From NCBI GenBank assembly GCA_910589415.1, contig OU342630.1, positions 43,990,012-44,054,011 on the forward strand: 64,000 nucleotides of DNA, given 5' to 3'. Of the stretch, positions 22,091 to 33,089 are shown piece by piece (within the stretch, counting starts at the first letter, position 1; every line of letters begins with the position of its first letter). The position numbers and the translations under genes are program-made. The notes beneath the pieces were generated by a model. That model was not told where the DNA came from. It did no database searches and saw nothing but the letters and a program-made list of their open reading frames with translations. Origin of the DNA: Malachius bipustulatus. Lineage: Eukaryota; Arthropoda; Insecta; Coleoptera; Melyridae.

Positions 22091-24001
22091 TCACCCGGGG
22101 TTGTCTAAATTTCTCAGGACCTGCTGAACGGTCCTTCTCCAGCGTTTCCGGTCATTTGCTTGCCGTGCTGCGGACGCAAAGCTCGAGTCCACAAGCTTTT
22201 CCACCACTTCAGTCCAACGGGTCGGTGATCGCCCATGCTTCCTCTTTCCCTCAAGTCGTCCTTGTACCATCAGTTTTTCCATGGTATCGTGGCGTGCGAT
22301 ATGTCCGAAAAACTTAAGGATTCGTCCATATGTCAACGATGAGAGTCTCTGGACTGGCTTGACTTCGTTTAGGATGGAAACATTCGTTCTTCTGGCTGTC
22401 CATGGGATCCGCAGCATTCTCCGCCACACCCACATCTCAAAAGCATCTATTCGCCGCCGGTCGGCTGCGCGAATGGTCCAAGTCTCCGAGGCGTAAGAAA
22501 AAATCGGAAAAATGAGCGTATTAACCAATTTGATTTTCGTGGCTTTCGTTATGTTACGATCCTTCCATACTCTGGACAATTGCATCATAGCATTCCGAGC
22601 AATTTCTATGCGTCGTCTAATTTCATATTCGCATGAGCCGTATTTATGCAACATCGATCCTAGATAAATGAATTTATCCACTACTTCGAAGCGCCCTATA
22701 CTTCTCGGTTGATTATGATGTTCATTATCGCGGTCAACGATCATCATTTTGGTCTTATTAATGTTTATTTTTAGCCCAAAGTCTAAACTCACGACTTCAA
22801 GTCTTTGGATCAGTTCTAAGAGCTCTCTTACACTGCTCGCAATCAAGGTTGTATCATCTGCGAATCGGAGGTTTGAAAATCTCTTTCCGGCAATTTTAAT
22901 TCCACCATTCCACTGTTCCAAAACTTGTCTCATTATAATCTCACTATATACTTTATACAGTAATGGTGAGAGCACGCAACCCTGTCGTACGCCTCTCCGA
23001 ATATTGCATCTATCAGATAAAGTATTTTCGATCTTCACCACTGCTTCCGAGGCTTCGTATAGATTTTTAATGAGGGTTGTCAGGTGGATTGGTACGCCGA
23101 TTTCAGTTAAAGTACTCCAAAGTTTCGGCCACCTGACATTATCGAAGGCCTTCTCATAGTCAACGAAGCAAAGATACATTGGAACGCCATACTCCCGAGC
23201 TTTTTCTGTCAGCTGTCTTGCATTAAAAATGTGTTCACGGGTTCCCCGCCCCTTGACAAATCCAGCCTGTTCCTCAGAAATCTGACGATCGATAAAAGCA
23301 CTTAGACGCGCTTGCAACACGTACAGCATGATTTTACTAGCGTGAGATATAAGCGCTATTAGGCGGTAGTTATCACAGTTGGTCTTTGGTCCTTTTTTGT
23401 GGAGCGGCAATAAGACAGACGTGGACCAATCTTTTGGCCAGAGTCCCGTTTTCCATATTCTTTGGCAAAGGAAATGCAGGATTCTCAGGCCTCTGTCGTC
23501 CAAAGTTTTTAAAACATCTGCTGATATTTGATCGATTCCAGTCGCCTTGCCATCTCTCAGCTTCCTGATTGCTGCCTTAACTTCGTCCAGGAGTATATCC
23601 GGCTCCTCTTCATAATCGCCGAGTTCGTCGACAACAGAGTCTGGATCGGTATACAGGGTCCCACAGTAGTTCTTCCAGATGGAGGCTATCTTATTCAACT
23701 CCGTAGCCGGCACATTCTGCTCATCGTGTATTATCCAGTGTCGTGTCTTGAATTTACGAGTAATGATTCGAATTTTCTGAAATAGATCTTTTGTGCTATT
23801 CGTTGCTGCATGGTTTTGAACCTCTTCGCACATAGTCGCTAGATACGCATTTTTGTCTCTACGGGTTGCACTCTGTATGGCTCGGTTCAGCAAATTATAA
23901 CGCTCGAGGTCCACAGTGTTATCCAACCCTAGAGATTTGATCTCCCTTCGTTCACGTATCAACTCCCTTGTTTCTGTTGTTATCCAAGGTTTCCATGTTT
24001 G
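22091..24001 (-). CDS. RTE-type reverse transcriptase part
   Basis: Reverse transcriptase that copies the element's RNA at a nicked target. Reading from KPWITTETRELIRERREI, the palm motifs are FVDYEKAFD (about 266-274, counted from the TTG at 23962), RRGVRQGCVLSPLL (322-335) and the catalytic FADD (367-370). The C-terminal region has ETWTIRAADRRRIDAFEMWV and WRRMLRIPWTARRTN, the arrangement seen at the ends of RTE and BovB-like proteins. The frame is uninterrupted for 623 residues to its stop. There is no credible ATG at its start, and an in-frame stop lies at 24002-24004, because this frame was originally continuous with the upstream endonuclease frame. All catalytic residues remain, so only the frameshift visibly breaks the element. 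Confidence 0.88.
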   Translation of the reverse strand, partial: QTWKPWITTETRELIRERREIKSLGLDNTVDLERYNLLNRAIQSATRRDKNAYLATMCEEVQNHAATNSTKDLFQKIRIITRKFKTRHWIIHDEQNVPATELNKIASIWKNYCGTLYTDPDSVVDELGDYEEEPDILLDEVKAAIRKLRDGKATGIDQISADVLKTLDDRGLRILHFLCQRIWKTGLWPKDWSTSVLLPLHKKGPKTNCDNYRLIALISHASKIMLYVLQARLSAFIDRQISEEQAGFVKGRGTREHIFNARQLTEKAREYGVPMYLCFVDYEKAFDNVRWPKLWSTLTEIGVPIHLTTLIKNLYEASEAVVKIENTLSDRCNIRRGVRQGCVLSPLLYKVYSEIIMRQVLEQWNGGIKIAGKRFSNLRFADDTTLIASSVRELLELIQRLEVVSLDFGLKININKTKMMIVDRDNEHHNQPRSIGRFEVVDKFIYLGSMLHKYGSCEYEIRRRIEIARNAMMQLSRVWKDRNITKATKIKLVNTLIFPIFSYASETWTIRAADRRRIDAFEMWVWRRMLRIPWTARRTNVSILNEVKPVQRLSSLTYGRILKFFGHIARHDTMEKLMVQGRLEGKRKHGRSPTRWTEVVEKLVDSSFASAARQANDRKRWRRTVQQVLRNLDNPG

Positions 24002-25323
24002 TTATCTAGGTGTTCGTTTGGCATTTCCTTGAGTGACGATATAACAGCCGTTTTCATAGTCTGCCATATCTTCTCGGGGCTCTCATTCTCAATATCTTGA
24101 ACCAAAGGTGCAACTTTGTCCATGACAGAATCGTTAAAGCGTTGAACATGAACAGCATTCAATGGGGGGAGCTTTCTTATTTGTCTTCTTTGACAGTTTT
24201 TGAATCTGGCGAAATATTCGCACATCAGAAGCTGATGATCACTTCCGCAGTCTGCCGATGGCAGCGTCTTCGCCGCTCGAACAGAAGCTCTCCAACGCTG
24301 CCTAACTAAGATGTAATCAATTTGGTTTTTGTACTTGCCATCCGGTGATCTCCAGGTTAATAAACGTCTTTTGTGATGTTCAAACATAGAGTTTACAATC
24401 GCAAAGTTGTTGTCAATGCAAAACTGAATAAGTCGTTCACCTCTATTATTACGGTCTCCTAGGCCAAATTTCCCGACCACTTGGCGGAGATGGTTTTCGT
24501 TCACAGTGCCACCAATTTTTGCATTCAAATCCCCTACCAAGATAAGGATTTCCTTATTTGGTATCCTATTTATTGCAACTTCAACCGCTCCATAAAACTC
24601 CTCAATCTCCTCATCTTCTGCATCTGAAGTGGGCGCATACAGCGATAGGATGTTTAAGATGCATGGCTTCGCATTTATTTTTAGCGAGCAAATTCTCTCG
24701 TTAATAGGTTCGTACCCAAGAACATAGGGGTTGAGTCTATTTGATATCAGGATGCCCACACCATGAATGTTCCTGTCTTCAGTACCGGAGAAATAAACTG
24801 TATACTCAGATGATCTGAAATGTCCCCTATCATGCCAATGTGTTTCAGAGATGGCCGCCACATCAATCTTGCACCGTTGAAGTTCCTCCTGGAGCAGCTG
24901 AAGTTTACCCTGTTGGTTAAGCCCACGTACATTCCATCCTGCTATACGTATTCTTTGCTGCTTTTTCCTGGTCGCTAATTTTGCATGGGAAGCCCAGCTG
25001 TCCACATTCCCATGCCCGGTATCTGATTTGCCACTCTCTACCCCGGACGCAGAAGAGCGCCGGTTGCCAACCGGGTCGCATGGCCTTCCGAGGCCATTTT
25101 CTGTCGACATACCATACTCAATTCTCGTGGGATGACCTAAGTCCTTTAATCGGGTGGTTTCCCATTGCCTTCCCAATCCTATGCCGTTGATGGTTTCTTG
25201 ACCATTCATCCGCCTTTGAGGAGGATTTCGCCTCCTCAGGACAGAAGGGTGCCCTTCATCTTCAAGCTGAAGATGTTGAACGCTTATCCCGGCGAACACT
25301 CGGTCCCCATCTGCGTTAGCCAC
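23980..25323 (-). CDS. RTE-type apurinic-like endonuclease part
   Basis: Endonuclease/exonuclease/phosphatase-fold domain that nicks the target DNA to prime reverse transcription. About 120 N-terminal residues show no domain. Then come WNVRGLN (130-136), ISETHW (158-163, with the catalytic glutamate E160), GDLNAKIGG (264-272), QIDYILV (334-340) and SDH (361-363), which is the full set of active-site motifs. The frame ends early at residue 447, right where the reverse-transcriptase frame takes over in another register. One single-base loss, or an equivalent change, near 23980-24001 therefore explains the split. Methionine 25323 is the first available start in this frame; the true start could differ. 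Confidence 0.87.
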   Translation of the reverse strand: MANADGDRVFAGISVQHLQLEDEGHPSVLRRRNPPQRRMNGQETINGIGLGRQWETTRLKDLGHPTRIEYGMSTENGLGRPCDPVGNRRSSASGVESGKSDTGHGNVDSWASHAKLATRKKQQRIRIAGWNVRGLNQQGKLQLLQEELQRCKIDVAAISETHWHDRGHFRSSEYTVYFSGTEDRNIHGVGILISNRLNPYVLGYEPINERICSLKINAKPCILNILSLYAPTSDAEDEEIEEFYGAVEVAINRIPNKEILILVGDLNAKIGGTVNENHLRQVVGKFGLGDRNNRGERLIQFCIDNNFAIVNSMFEHHKRRLLTWRSPDGKYKNQIDYILVRQRWRASVRAAKTLPSADCGSDHQLLMCEYFARFKNCQRRQIRKLPPLNAVHVQRFNDSVMDKVAPLVQDIENESPEKIWQTMKTAVISSLKEMPNEHLDNKHGNLG

Positions 25324-25453
25324 CTAAAGTGTTGCCCGTCTTCTACCACGTGGAGGTGCAGATTGGGATTTTCCCTTCATTGAGCATAGGACCTAGCGGC
25401 ATTTCCTAAACTCTCCGGTACTTTTAGAAGACAAGTGAAAGATTTTAGAAGAT

Positions 25454-25463
25454 TTGAGTTATA
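25454..25463 (+). repeat. Target-site duplication of the RTE element, right
   Basis: TTGAGTTATA matches 22028-22037. The host palindrome continues with AACAAGTGAAAATCG. Confidence 0.65.
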
Positions 25464-26499
25464 AACAAGTGAAAATCGTCATTTTTCAACTTCAAAGCCC
25501 TGTACAACAAAAACGGTTCAAGATAGCGAAAAACGGCTTACATGTCCCTATTTTACTTTTTTATGTACTATCCTATGGTATAGAAACATTTGTACTTTCT
25601 TTGATTTTTTTATTTGGCGACGCGTGGAGAAATTTAAGAATTTTTCAAATTTTTTATCACCCTGTATGAACATTTCATCTACATCATAGGATAGTACATG
25701 AAAAGTTAAAATAGGGACATGTAAGCCGTTTTTCTCTATCTTGAGCCGTTTTCGTTGTAGAGGGCCTTAAACTTGAAAAATGACGATTTTCACTTGACTT
25801 CTGAATTTAAACACCAACTGTAAAAGCCAATCTTATTTTCTCTTCTCACACAATCTAAAAATGCAATAACATAGGAGCATTCCATTTAAAAAAACATAAC
25901 TTTGATATGCCACTCTCATATGGGACACTCTGTATACTCCAAAATAATTTTAAATTATGGCCATTGTGATTCTGTACTTGAATTTTTGATTTTTTTTTTA
26001 AAGTCCATCGTTTGACCTACAGAGACCGCTTCGAATAAGCTGGGACACCCTGTATATTAAAATCTTAAAAGGGAAAATAAACAGTTTGTTTTGTTGATAA
26101 TTTTGTATTATATAGTCCAGGAGGCAGTGAATTTTTTCCGTACTTGTTTTCCTAGCCGGTGTTCTTATATTTTGATCTGTTTTCTTAGTGACAAAAAAAA
26201 AACAAAGAATTTTTGAGTCTGGCTAAAATTTTTGGATGGATTCAAAAAATAAAAAATAAAATACAAGTCCATTTATTTTCCCAGTCATAAGTATTTTATA
26301 TTTACTAAATGGGAACATAAAATTTATGAAAATAGCAGTCTGGCTTATCTCAGAAAGCGAAAAGTGAGTCTGGCTGAAAATTTACAGATTAAAAAATTTT
26401 ACTATAAGTATTAACTATTAATTAATTAATTATTAATAAATAATTAATAATAAAAAAAGGAAGCAATAATTCCTGTTTTCTCGATTCGCCTTGTAATAT

Positions 26500-27015
26500 T
26501 AGGCAAAACTCAAAAAGCGAGATATCTCTGTAAAGAGAATTCAAGTACCTATAATAGCTTTCAACTGATGTATCACACGATATCTGTTCCCTATGATGAT
26601 AAGGCAAGGAGATGAATTTGAATGGTTGAATTTGTTACCCAAATATGTCCCCCTCAATAACAAAATCGACCTGTTTCGGCGTTTTTCGTAGATACATCTT
26701 CAAGTTTCCTCGTTATTAAGGCAACTTTAGTTTTCGTTGGGCCACCTTGTATCTGAGCGAAACCAAAAAAACGAGATATAGTTGTAAAGGGAAATTTAAG
26801 TAACTTTCAAATGATGTATCACTTGATATCTCTTTCCTATAAAGATAAACTAAGGGGTAGCTATAATACCCCTGCCAAGGGGATGAACTTGGGTAGTTGG
26901 ATTTGTCACTGAAATATATATCCCCCTCAATAATAAAGTCGACCGGTTTCGCCGATTTTAGCGTACCTACATCTTCAGTTTTCAAGTTATTAGGCTTGGT
27001 ATACGTTTTGGTTGG
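26500..27015. repeat. Two diverged copies of the 10-kb palindromic repeat
   Basis: Blocks such as TAAAGAGAATTCAAGTA, TTCCCTATGATGATAAG, ATGTCCCCCTCAATAACAAA and CGACCTGTTTCGGCG appear at 26525-26720. They appear again at about 26780-27010 with CCCCTGCCAAGGGGATGAAC. The same blocks make up the right arm at 10500-10760. No coding content. Confidence 0.7.
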
Positions 27016-29540
27016 GCCATCCTGAAGCCGAAAGAACAAAATTCTAGGTCCGTTGCCGAAAGCGAGTGCCTAGCCATAGGGTCTCAATAATTTTGATTTT
27101 CACAGCTCATGATTTTTTATTAATATATTATTATCAACCAACCAACCATTTATTTTCAATTTAAACCGTAAATAACGAACAAAAAAATTGCTGAAAATTA
27201 TATGAAGTCCCTTTTCCGGGCCGAAAACGTGACTGGCCGAAGCGTGGCTAGCTTGAGTACCTACTGTCGTTTATATTTTTCAACTTAATTTATACAATTT
27301 CATAGTCGTTCAGAAATTTGCAATATTCAAATGAATAATATAAAGTTTCATGTAACTGGCGTGTTTAGGTAGGTCTAATTAATTATGGGTATACATTTAT
27401 CTCCTCAATAATTTAATTATAATTACACACTGTTGATTATACATTAGAATTAACCTTAAATCAAATTTGACATAACATTCATCATGATAAAGTATGGGTT
27501 GTTAATATTTCATAATTCCTCAGTTTATTTCAAATTGAATAAGGTAAATTACAAGCTACCACTAACTCTCGTAGCAAATGGAGCATGAACTCGTATTATT
27601 AGAAGAATCTTTTTTTCAACTTGCAAGATCATAAATTTTAACGAAAAAAGTTAGATCGGGAATAATAGCTACTTAATTGAACTACAATAATAATTATTAA
27701 AGTGCATTAGTAGGCAGGTATTTATTTATACTCTGGACTGGAATGAGAGTTTTTTCAACGTGCAATATTCTGAAATGGCATTGCAGTGCGAACTATTTCA
27801 CGACTTGACTTACTTTTTTTGATAACTCCGAAGTTTTTCTATAGGTACATAACTCTGGTCATCGATCATAATAATATAACATAATTTTATTGAGCGTATA
27901 TCTTTTTAAACCTGTTCGGTAAATTGCAGCAGTGTTTTGCCATTTATTGTTTTGCACAAGCGACATGATTTTATTTACCGCAAGTTGATGTTGAATATAC
28001 AACGTGTAGGCAAGGTTAATGCCTGCCTAACCTTTAATTAAGCCTTGATTAGTATAGATTCCATGTATGTGAATACACCGCATTATGTGTAGCTAAAAAT
28101 AGCTCAATTTTTGCCGACTGTTTGGCTCCATATGAGACTTGTTCTTTAGTCTTCTCATCAGTGACTAAGGGGTACTAAGGATAATAATTGTTTTGAGGTT
28201 TAAAACTTCTCATATCAAATAATTTTAAGTGTACACGAACTGTTTATTTCTGTGAAATAAATTAATTGAATCATGTAGATATTCTCCGTATCAGAGGTCA
28301 GTTTTATTGCTTAATAAGAGATCAGAACTTCACAATGCTTTAAAATTTGATTGCAATAATGTGTAGTGTGAGTGATTATTTTGAATGTGCTTGAAGTAAC
28401 CGTTCCTTTTCAGAAGCGCCACATGTTTTTAAAATATTTTTCTAGTCGTCACATGTTTATATGACAGTAATTGCTGCTACAAGTGGCCGTTTATAATTTA
28501 TAAGTATGAAAGAAGCCGCATAAAGATGCACAATATCACATAACAGTCAAGTTCAAGTACCTAGTGGTTTCTGGTTTACAAGTTCGCTTTCAAGTGGTTA
28601 ATGGTTGATGATATCTTTAGGGTCGCTTTATGCTTTATGGTTTAAATGCATGTGCGTTTTGTTATTGCTACTTTTTTCCATAAAAAATTTAAGCAATTAG
28701 AATCTTAAATGTTCAAAGAAGGTTCTCTAAAAAACTGAAATTGCTTTGAAGGACAAAAAAGGTCCACCTACTTTAAACTTCATGATGGAACAGTTGTGGA
28801 GGAATACGCAGGAGGTCCAGAAAGGAAATGGTCATACGTCAATCACTGATAGGCTTATTGTCATTCTAAGACGACTATGCATTTACGGATCCGGAAACGA
28901 CTCGTTAACTAGAAAAATGACAATTTAAACGTTTATTGTTTATTATTTATTATTATGTATATGTTGCCTAGATTCCAAATTTCAGATTCCTAGATCAACT
29001 AGAAGTTGAACATTTTTTATAAAGGGCGCCTTAAATGAATCACTCTATTAATTTTTTTTTTATTTAAATAATAAATTATTATCTATGGCATAGACTTGGT
29101 TGTACCTATCTACTGCAAAAGCCAATTTTTTTAATTAAAATGTCTCGGTCTGTATCATAAACTTAAGTATGCATCAGGCATCACAAAGTGTTAAGGGTGT
29201 TAAGGGTTAATTTCTTAACCCCACTAAGTATTGTCTCTTAATGTTAACAGTTATCTATTTTGTCATAACTTTCTATAGGTATTATACTTAATAGCTGCTG
29301 TGCGTGATCTTTCTTAATTTAAATTTTATAATTTAAATAGAATTCCAATAGAATGATAAATCGGACTCTACAGTACTTTTTACTTTCAAGATAATTGAAA
29401 TACCTATATGTAATTATGATTAATCAATCTTCATATTTATAAATATTCTGTTGAACATCCTGCATTATGACATCATGTGTGTTTGATTCATGCAAGATCT
29501 CCAGTACCTATACCTACAGATGCTGATTAAGTTGAAAAAC
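27016..29540. other. No gene recognised
   Basis: AT-rich sequence with scattered short frames. The longest (28746-28928, 60 residues) resembles nothing I know. A host regulatory or intronic role can be neither shown nor excluded. Confidence 0.4.
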
Positions 29541-29950
29541 ATTCGCCGGGTCAGTTACACGCATCAGAAGGGCAGACCTAGATGCCGGGCGTATTAATAG
29601 TTGCAGCTCCACCCGATTCCAGAAACTCCCGTTGGGAACAGGAAAGGGCGGCTCCGGGCTATATCCGCGCTGACTCTGATTTATCGATCCAGAGAACTAA
29701 CATCCAACATCAGGTGCAATCCAGAATTCATGGCGCATCTACGACGAGGTTTTTTTTTGCGTCTCAGAATCGGCTGCTCTTTGCTCTTTGGAGATCTCGA
29801 TTCTCGATCCAAGATGCAATATGCGGCACAATAGGTTGCCGAGACTGTAGAAAATAGCAATGACGTAGGATGAGCGAACAAAAAATAAATAAAAACATTC
29901 CCCAAGCAAGAGGTCTGTTGTTGCCTAGGAGATCTCGGAGGAATGAAGCC
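29540..29950. other. GC- and CpG-enriched island, no gene identified
   Basis: CpG and GC content rise sharply against the flanks (for example GCCGGGTCAGTTACACGC, GGGCGGCTCCGGGC, CGACGAGG). An open frame at 29582-29857 (91 residues) has no recognisable domain. The island could be a host promoter or exon, or old repeat DNA of different composition. Confidence 0.35.
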
Positions 29951-30220
29951 TAGGAACCGTTTGATATAGCCTCATTATCTTTTATACGCAAAATAATGTT
30001 TTATTGAAAGCATCTTATATAAAGCTTTTTTCATGTAATTTATGGCGCTGTTTTTTTTTCATTCTTCATACAAGGAACGCGACACTCAGGAAATGTTGCA
30101 TTCACTTCGCTTAATTAAGTGGAGTGTTTTTATTTATTTTCATCCTATTATAGGTAAGTATAGGTACCTACTTACGAATTCTTATATGCTATGGAAATAA
30201 AGATACATACTTACAATAGG

Positions 30221-30991
30221 TATACAGTGCGCGAGAAAAGTAAGGAATAAAATAGATAAAACGGAAAGCCCTGTTTTTTTGAATAAATAAAAAAACAGGT
30301 CGATTTTATTTTTGAGTCCTTGAACTTTTGACATAATATTGGGGTATACAGGGTGATTCGCGAAAAAGTGGTGACGTCATCGGTATTTTTTTTTAATGAC
30401 AACCCTAATTTTTCATTCCATTTTTTGATACTTCATTCAATTGCCAATACGGTAATGTAATCATTTTGTAACCTTAAACGACGAAATTTCTGTGAAAATA
30501 ACTTAATTTGGAAATATTCAATTTAATAGACAGATTTAATAGATTTAATTTAATTTAATTTAACAGATTTAATTTAATAGACTTAATTTAATAGACAGAT
30601 CTTATAAAATTACCATGGAAACAGTAATTTTTATTTGATATTTTTTTATTTTTATCGCTAATGTTCCGATTTTCATATCAGTAAAAAGTGCACAATTTCG
30701 ACTCACAAGCAGTTTTCTCAGAATTTTCCTTATTTAAGGTTACAAATTGATTACATTACCATACTGGCAATTGAATGAAGTATCAAAAAATGGAATAAAA
30801 AATAAGGGTTGCTATTTAAAAATAATGCCGATGACGTCACCACTTTCTCGCGCATCACCCTGTATACCCCAATATTATGTCAACAGTTGAACAACTCAAA
30901 AACAAAATCGACCTGTTTTTTTATTTATTCAAAAAAAACAGTGCTTTTCGTTTTATCGAATTTATTCCTTACTTTTCTCGCGCACTGTATA
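30221..30991. mobile_element. Palindromic element with TATACAGTGCGCGAGAAAAG ends
   Basis: The left end TATACAGTGCGCGAGAAAAG and right end CTTTTCTCGCGCACTGTATA are perfect inverted copies. The arms reach about 30485 and 30720, with matching blocks AACAGGTCGATTTT, GTATACAGGGTGATTCGCG and GGTGACGTCATCGG. The centre holds short TTTAATTTAA repeats. It is non-coding. The duplicated short frames at 30211-30402 and 30809-31060 are the two arms. Confidence 0.88.
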
Positions 30992-31552
30992 CAGGTGGTT
31001 AACACTTTGATGCTCATAATTGGCATCTTGAAAATGTTAATAAGAGATCGGTTAAGTTAAGAGAAAACTTTTATACCACACAATTATATACTTAATAATA
31101 TTCTGAAACCAAATTTGGGATAACTTACGCAAAAAAGCTGAAAAATATTCCTTTTTTGCCAATTGCCATGTCTTTTCTGTTCTTGAAAATAAAATCTTAG
31201 TTTTTGTAGGTTTGCATACTCAAGTCGTCAAGAGCTATCCGTGAATGTGACATTTCAAAACTTTTTCAAAGCCCACTATAGATCCTGAAATTTTTTCAAC
31301 TTCTGTTTCTCTTATGACCGTATATTGTTTTTTAATGTCATTCGGTCTTAAAAATCGGAATTTTCATTCGGAATTCAAAAATAATTTATCGTATTCAATT
31401 TTTTTTTCCAATTCTTTTTTCATCATAATGTCATGAAAAATCATAAGGTAAGCAATTATAGGACTTCATCTTGACCTGATTCAATGGAAAAGAATGGAAG
31501 TTTACTATTATTTTTTTGCATTAAATACTTTTTTTTCGATTTTTTTACCTAT

Positions 31553-32064
31553 AGTATCACCAGGAAGGTATTTATTTGCTTTGCAAATGAAAGGGAAGGC
31601 CACCAAACGGCTTTAAAACCAATTTTTAGAGTGCAAAGAAAGTACGGTCCTGACACAAGCGCGGAGTAAATAGCACTATAGTCTCAATGTAATTAAGGAT
31701 GTATCCACTTACAACACAATGCGAGCGCTACCAAACGTATACAGTCCCGTATTCGCATCATATCCGCTTTTTCATATCATGAAAAGACCACAGGGATTGA
31801 TGTTACGATTTTTTGAATATAAATGCAAAATAAATGCAAAATTCAAAATAAAAACCGTGCTACTGCTAATGTCGAAGATTTTCCTTGCCCTGAAAGTGAA
31901 AAAAAAATAGAAATTCCACCGTAGTGTCAAAGAGGCCTTAGTTGTGACCTTAATATTAGTTTGCAATGGCTGTTGTTAGTGTCTTACCCACCCAGCACCC
32001 CTATTTCGCTCCTCGGTCCCGGAAAAATTGATGAAACTTAGGAGCCGCGGATGTATATAATTAC
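31553..32064 (+). repeat. Dispersed repeat, copy B
   Basis: Direct-orientation partner of 10775-11284, with only small indels. Both copies begin at CCTATAGTA-CACCAG-AAGGT and end at AATTACC. This copy is followed at once by GGGTGGACAAACG, where a truncated LINE has inserted. Confidence 0.75.
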
Positions 32065-32072
32065 CGAAGGGT

Positions 32073-32083
32073 GGACAAACGAA
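32073..32083 (+). repeat. Target-site duplication of truncated LINE, left
   Basis: GGACAAACGAA, repeated at 32810-32820 on the other side of the LINE fragment. Confidence 0.75.
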
Positions 32084-32809
32084 ATAAGATAAGTCACGGT
32101 GAAGCATTCGGATGGCATCTAAATGTCTCCAAAACTAAAATACTGATATTCTCAAAGACCCCAATAAACGTACATCTTCATGTCAGAGGACAAACAGTAG
32201 AGCAGGCAAACTCCATAACATATCTGGGAGCTAACATCAATAGCCAATCCGACCCGAGAAAAGAAATACTGTCAAGGATCGAACAAGCGTGAAAAGTACT
32301 CATTAGCATGAACAAGTTTTTCACGAGGTGAGACCTTGGTCTGGAACTCGGGAAGCGGATGGTCAGATGTTACATCTTCTCTGTTTTACTCTATGGTTGC
32401 GAAAGCTGGACAATATGGACCTACGCAGACAGAAAAAAAGGATAGAGGCCTTCGAAATGTATCTTTACAGGCGGATGCTGCGAATTTCATGGGTGCAGAG
32501 GATCACCAACGTCGAAGTACTCCAACGAATGAATAAAGAAAAAGAGTTCCTGAACGCCATCAAAGAGAGAAAAATGCAATACTTGGGTCACGTACTGAGA
32601 GGAGAAAGATACGAGCTACTCCGACTCATAATAGAGGGTAAAGTGCAGGGCAAGAGATCAGTGGGAAGACGCCAGAACTCATGGGTGAAGGACCTGAGGA
32701 GGTTTGACCGCTCATCTGCAGAAATATTTCGTGCTGCAGTTTCCAAAACTACAGTTGCCATTTGGATCGCCAACCTTCGACGGGAGACGGCGCAATGAGA
32801 AGAGAAGAA
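32084..32809 (+). pseudogene. 5'-truncated RTE-type LINE fragment
   Basis: The C-terminal part of a reverse-transcriptase protein. Residues near LNVSKTKILIFSKTP and ANSITYLGANINSQSDPRKE come first, then CYIFSVLLYGCESWTIWTYA, RKKRIEAFEMYLYRRMLRIS and YLGHVLRG. A TGA at 32291-32293 and a second stop near 32330 interrupt it. The layout matches the C-terminal half of the RTE element at 22-25 kb, but the residues differ widely, so it is another subfamily. It ends with GAGAAGAGAAGAAG, a short AAG-rich tail, and is bounded by an 11-bp duplication. Truncation at the 5' end is usual for LINE insertions. Confidence 0.85.
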
Positions 32810-32820
32810 GGACAAACGAA
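32810..32820 (+). repeat. Target-site duplication of truncated LINE, right
   Basis: GGACAAACGAA, identical to 32073-32083. Confidence 0.75.
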
Positions 32821-33010
32821 GATTTTTTTTGGACAAACGTGGACAAACGAATGTCGTTTGAAAATTAATGAAATTTACTCACGAGAGTGCTGATGTCAAT
32901 TTTTTAAACTTCGTCATAACTTTTTTTAAGGGTGGACAAACGGACATTTTGGTTGGACAATCGTGGACAAACGAATGCCGTCTAAATTTTACAAAAATTC
33001 GCACTTACGG
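32821..33010 (+). repeat. Irregular GTGGACAAACG repeats
   Basis: The word GGACAAACG recurs around 32831, 32842, 32934 and 32963, with AATG-CGT following two of them. The inserted LINE lies in the first unit (32071). The family is unknown. Confidence 0.55.
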
Positions 33011-33089
33011 GTGCCAACTTCACTCACCTGAAATATGTATTGTTAAGTTTTTTCAGCGCATATTTCAACAACGACTGAAGTTATCCTAA

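Larger units (their letters stand above)
22038..25453 (-). mobile_element. RTE-type non-LTR retrotransposon, nearly full length
   Basis: A 3.4-kb minus-strand element with an apurinic-type endonuclease followed by reverse transcriptase, in one intended protein split by a single frameshift near 23980-24001. The 3' end is a short AAG repeat (AAGAAGAAGAAT on the minus strand), typical of RTE elements, which end in short tandem repeats rather than poly(A). It is flanked by a 10-bp duplication. The 5' edge is set by the duplication; the coding start may be upstream of the methionine used. Confidence 0.85.
21763..26056. mobile_element. Palindromic element split by an RTE insertion
   Basis: The left end TATACAGGGTGTCCCAGC (21763-21780) and right end GCTGGGACACCCTGTATA are exact inverted copies. 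The left arm runs to 22037, is interrupted by the LINE, and resumes at 25464-25575. Its inverted partner is 25683-26056. Shared blocks include GTCCATCGTTTG, TAATTTAAAATTATTGTGGA and AACGGCTTACATGTCCCTAT. Without the LINE the element is about 880 bp and non-coding. Confidence 0.85.

Noticed and set aside
22072..25383. Several plus-strand frames of 60-136 residues
   Set aside because: All are shadows of the minus-strand RTE endonuclease and reverse transcriptase.
30211..31060. Paired frames with a shared N-terminal part
   Set aside because: Mirror images created by the inverted arms of the 30.2-31.0 kb element.
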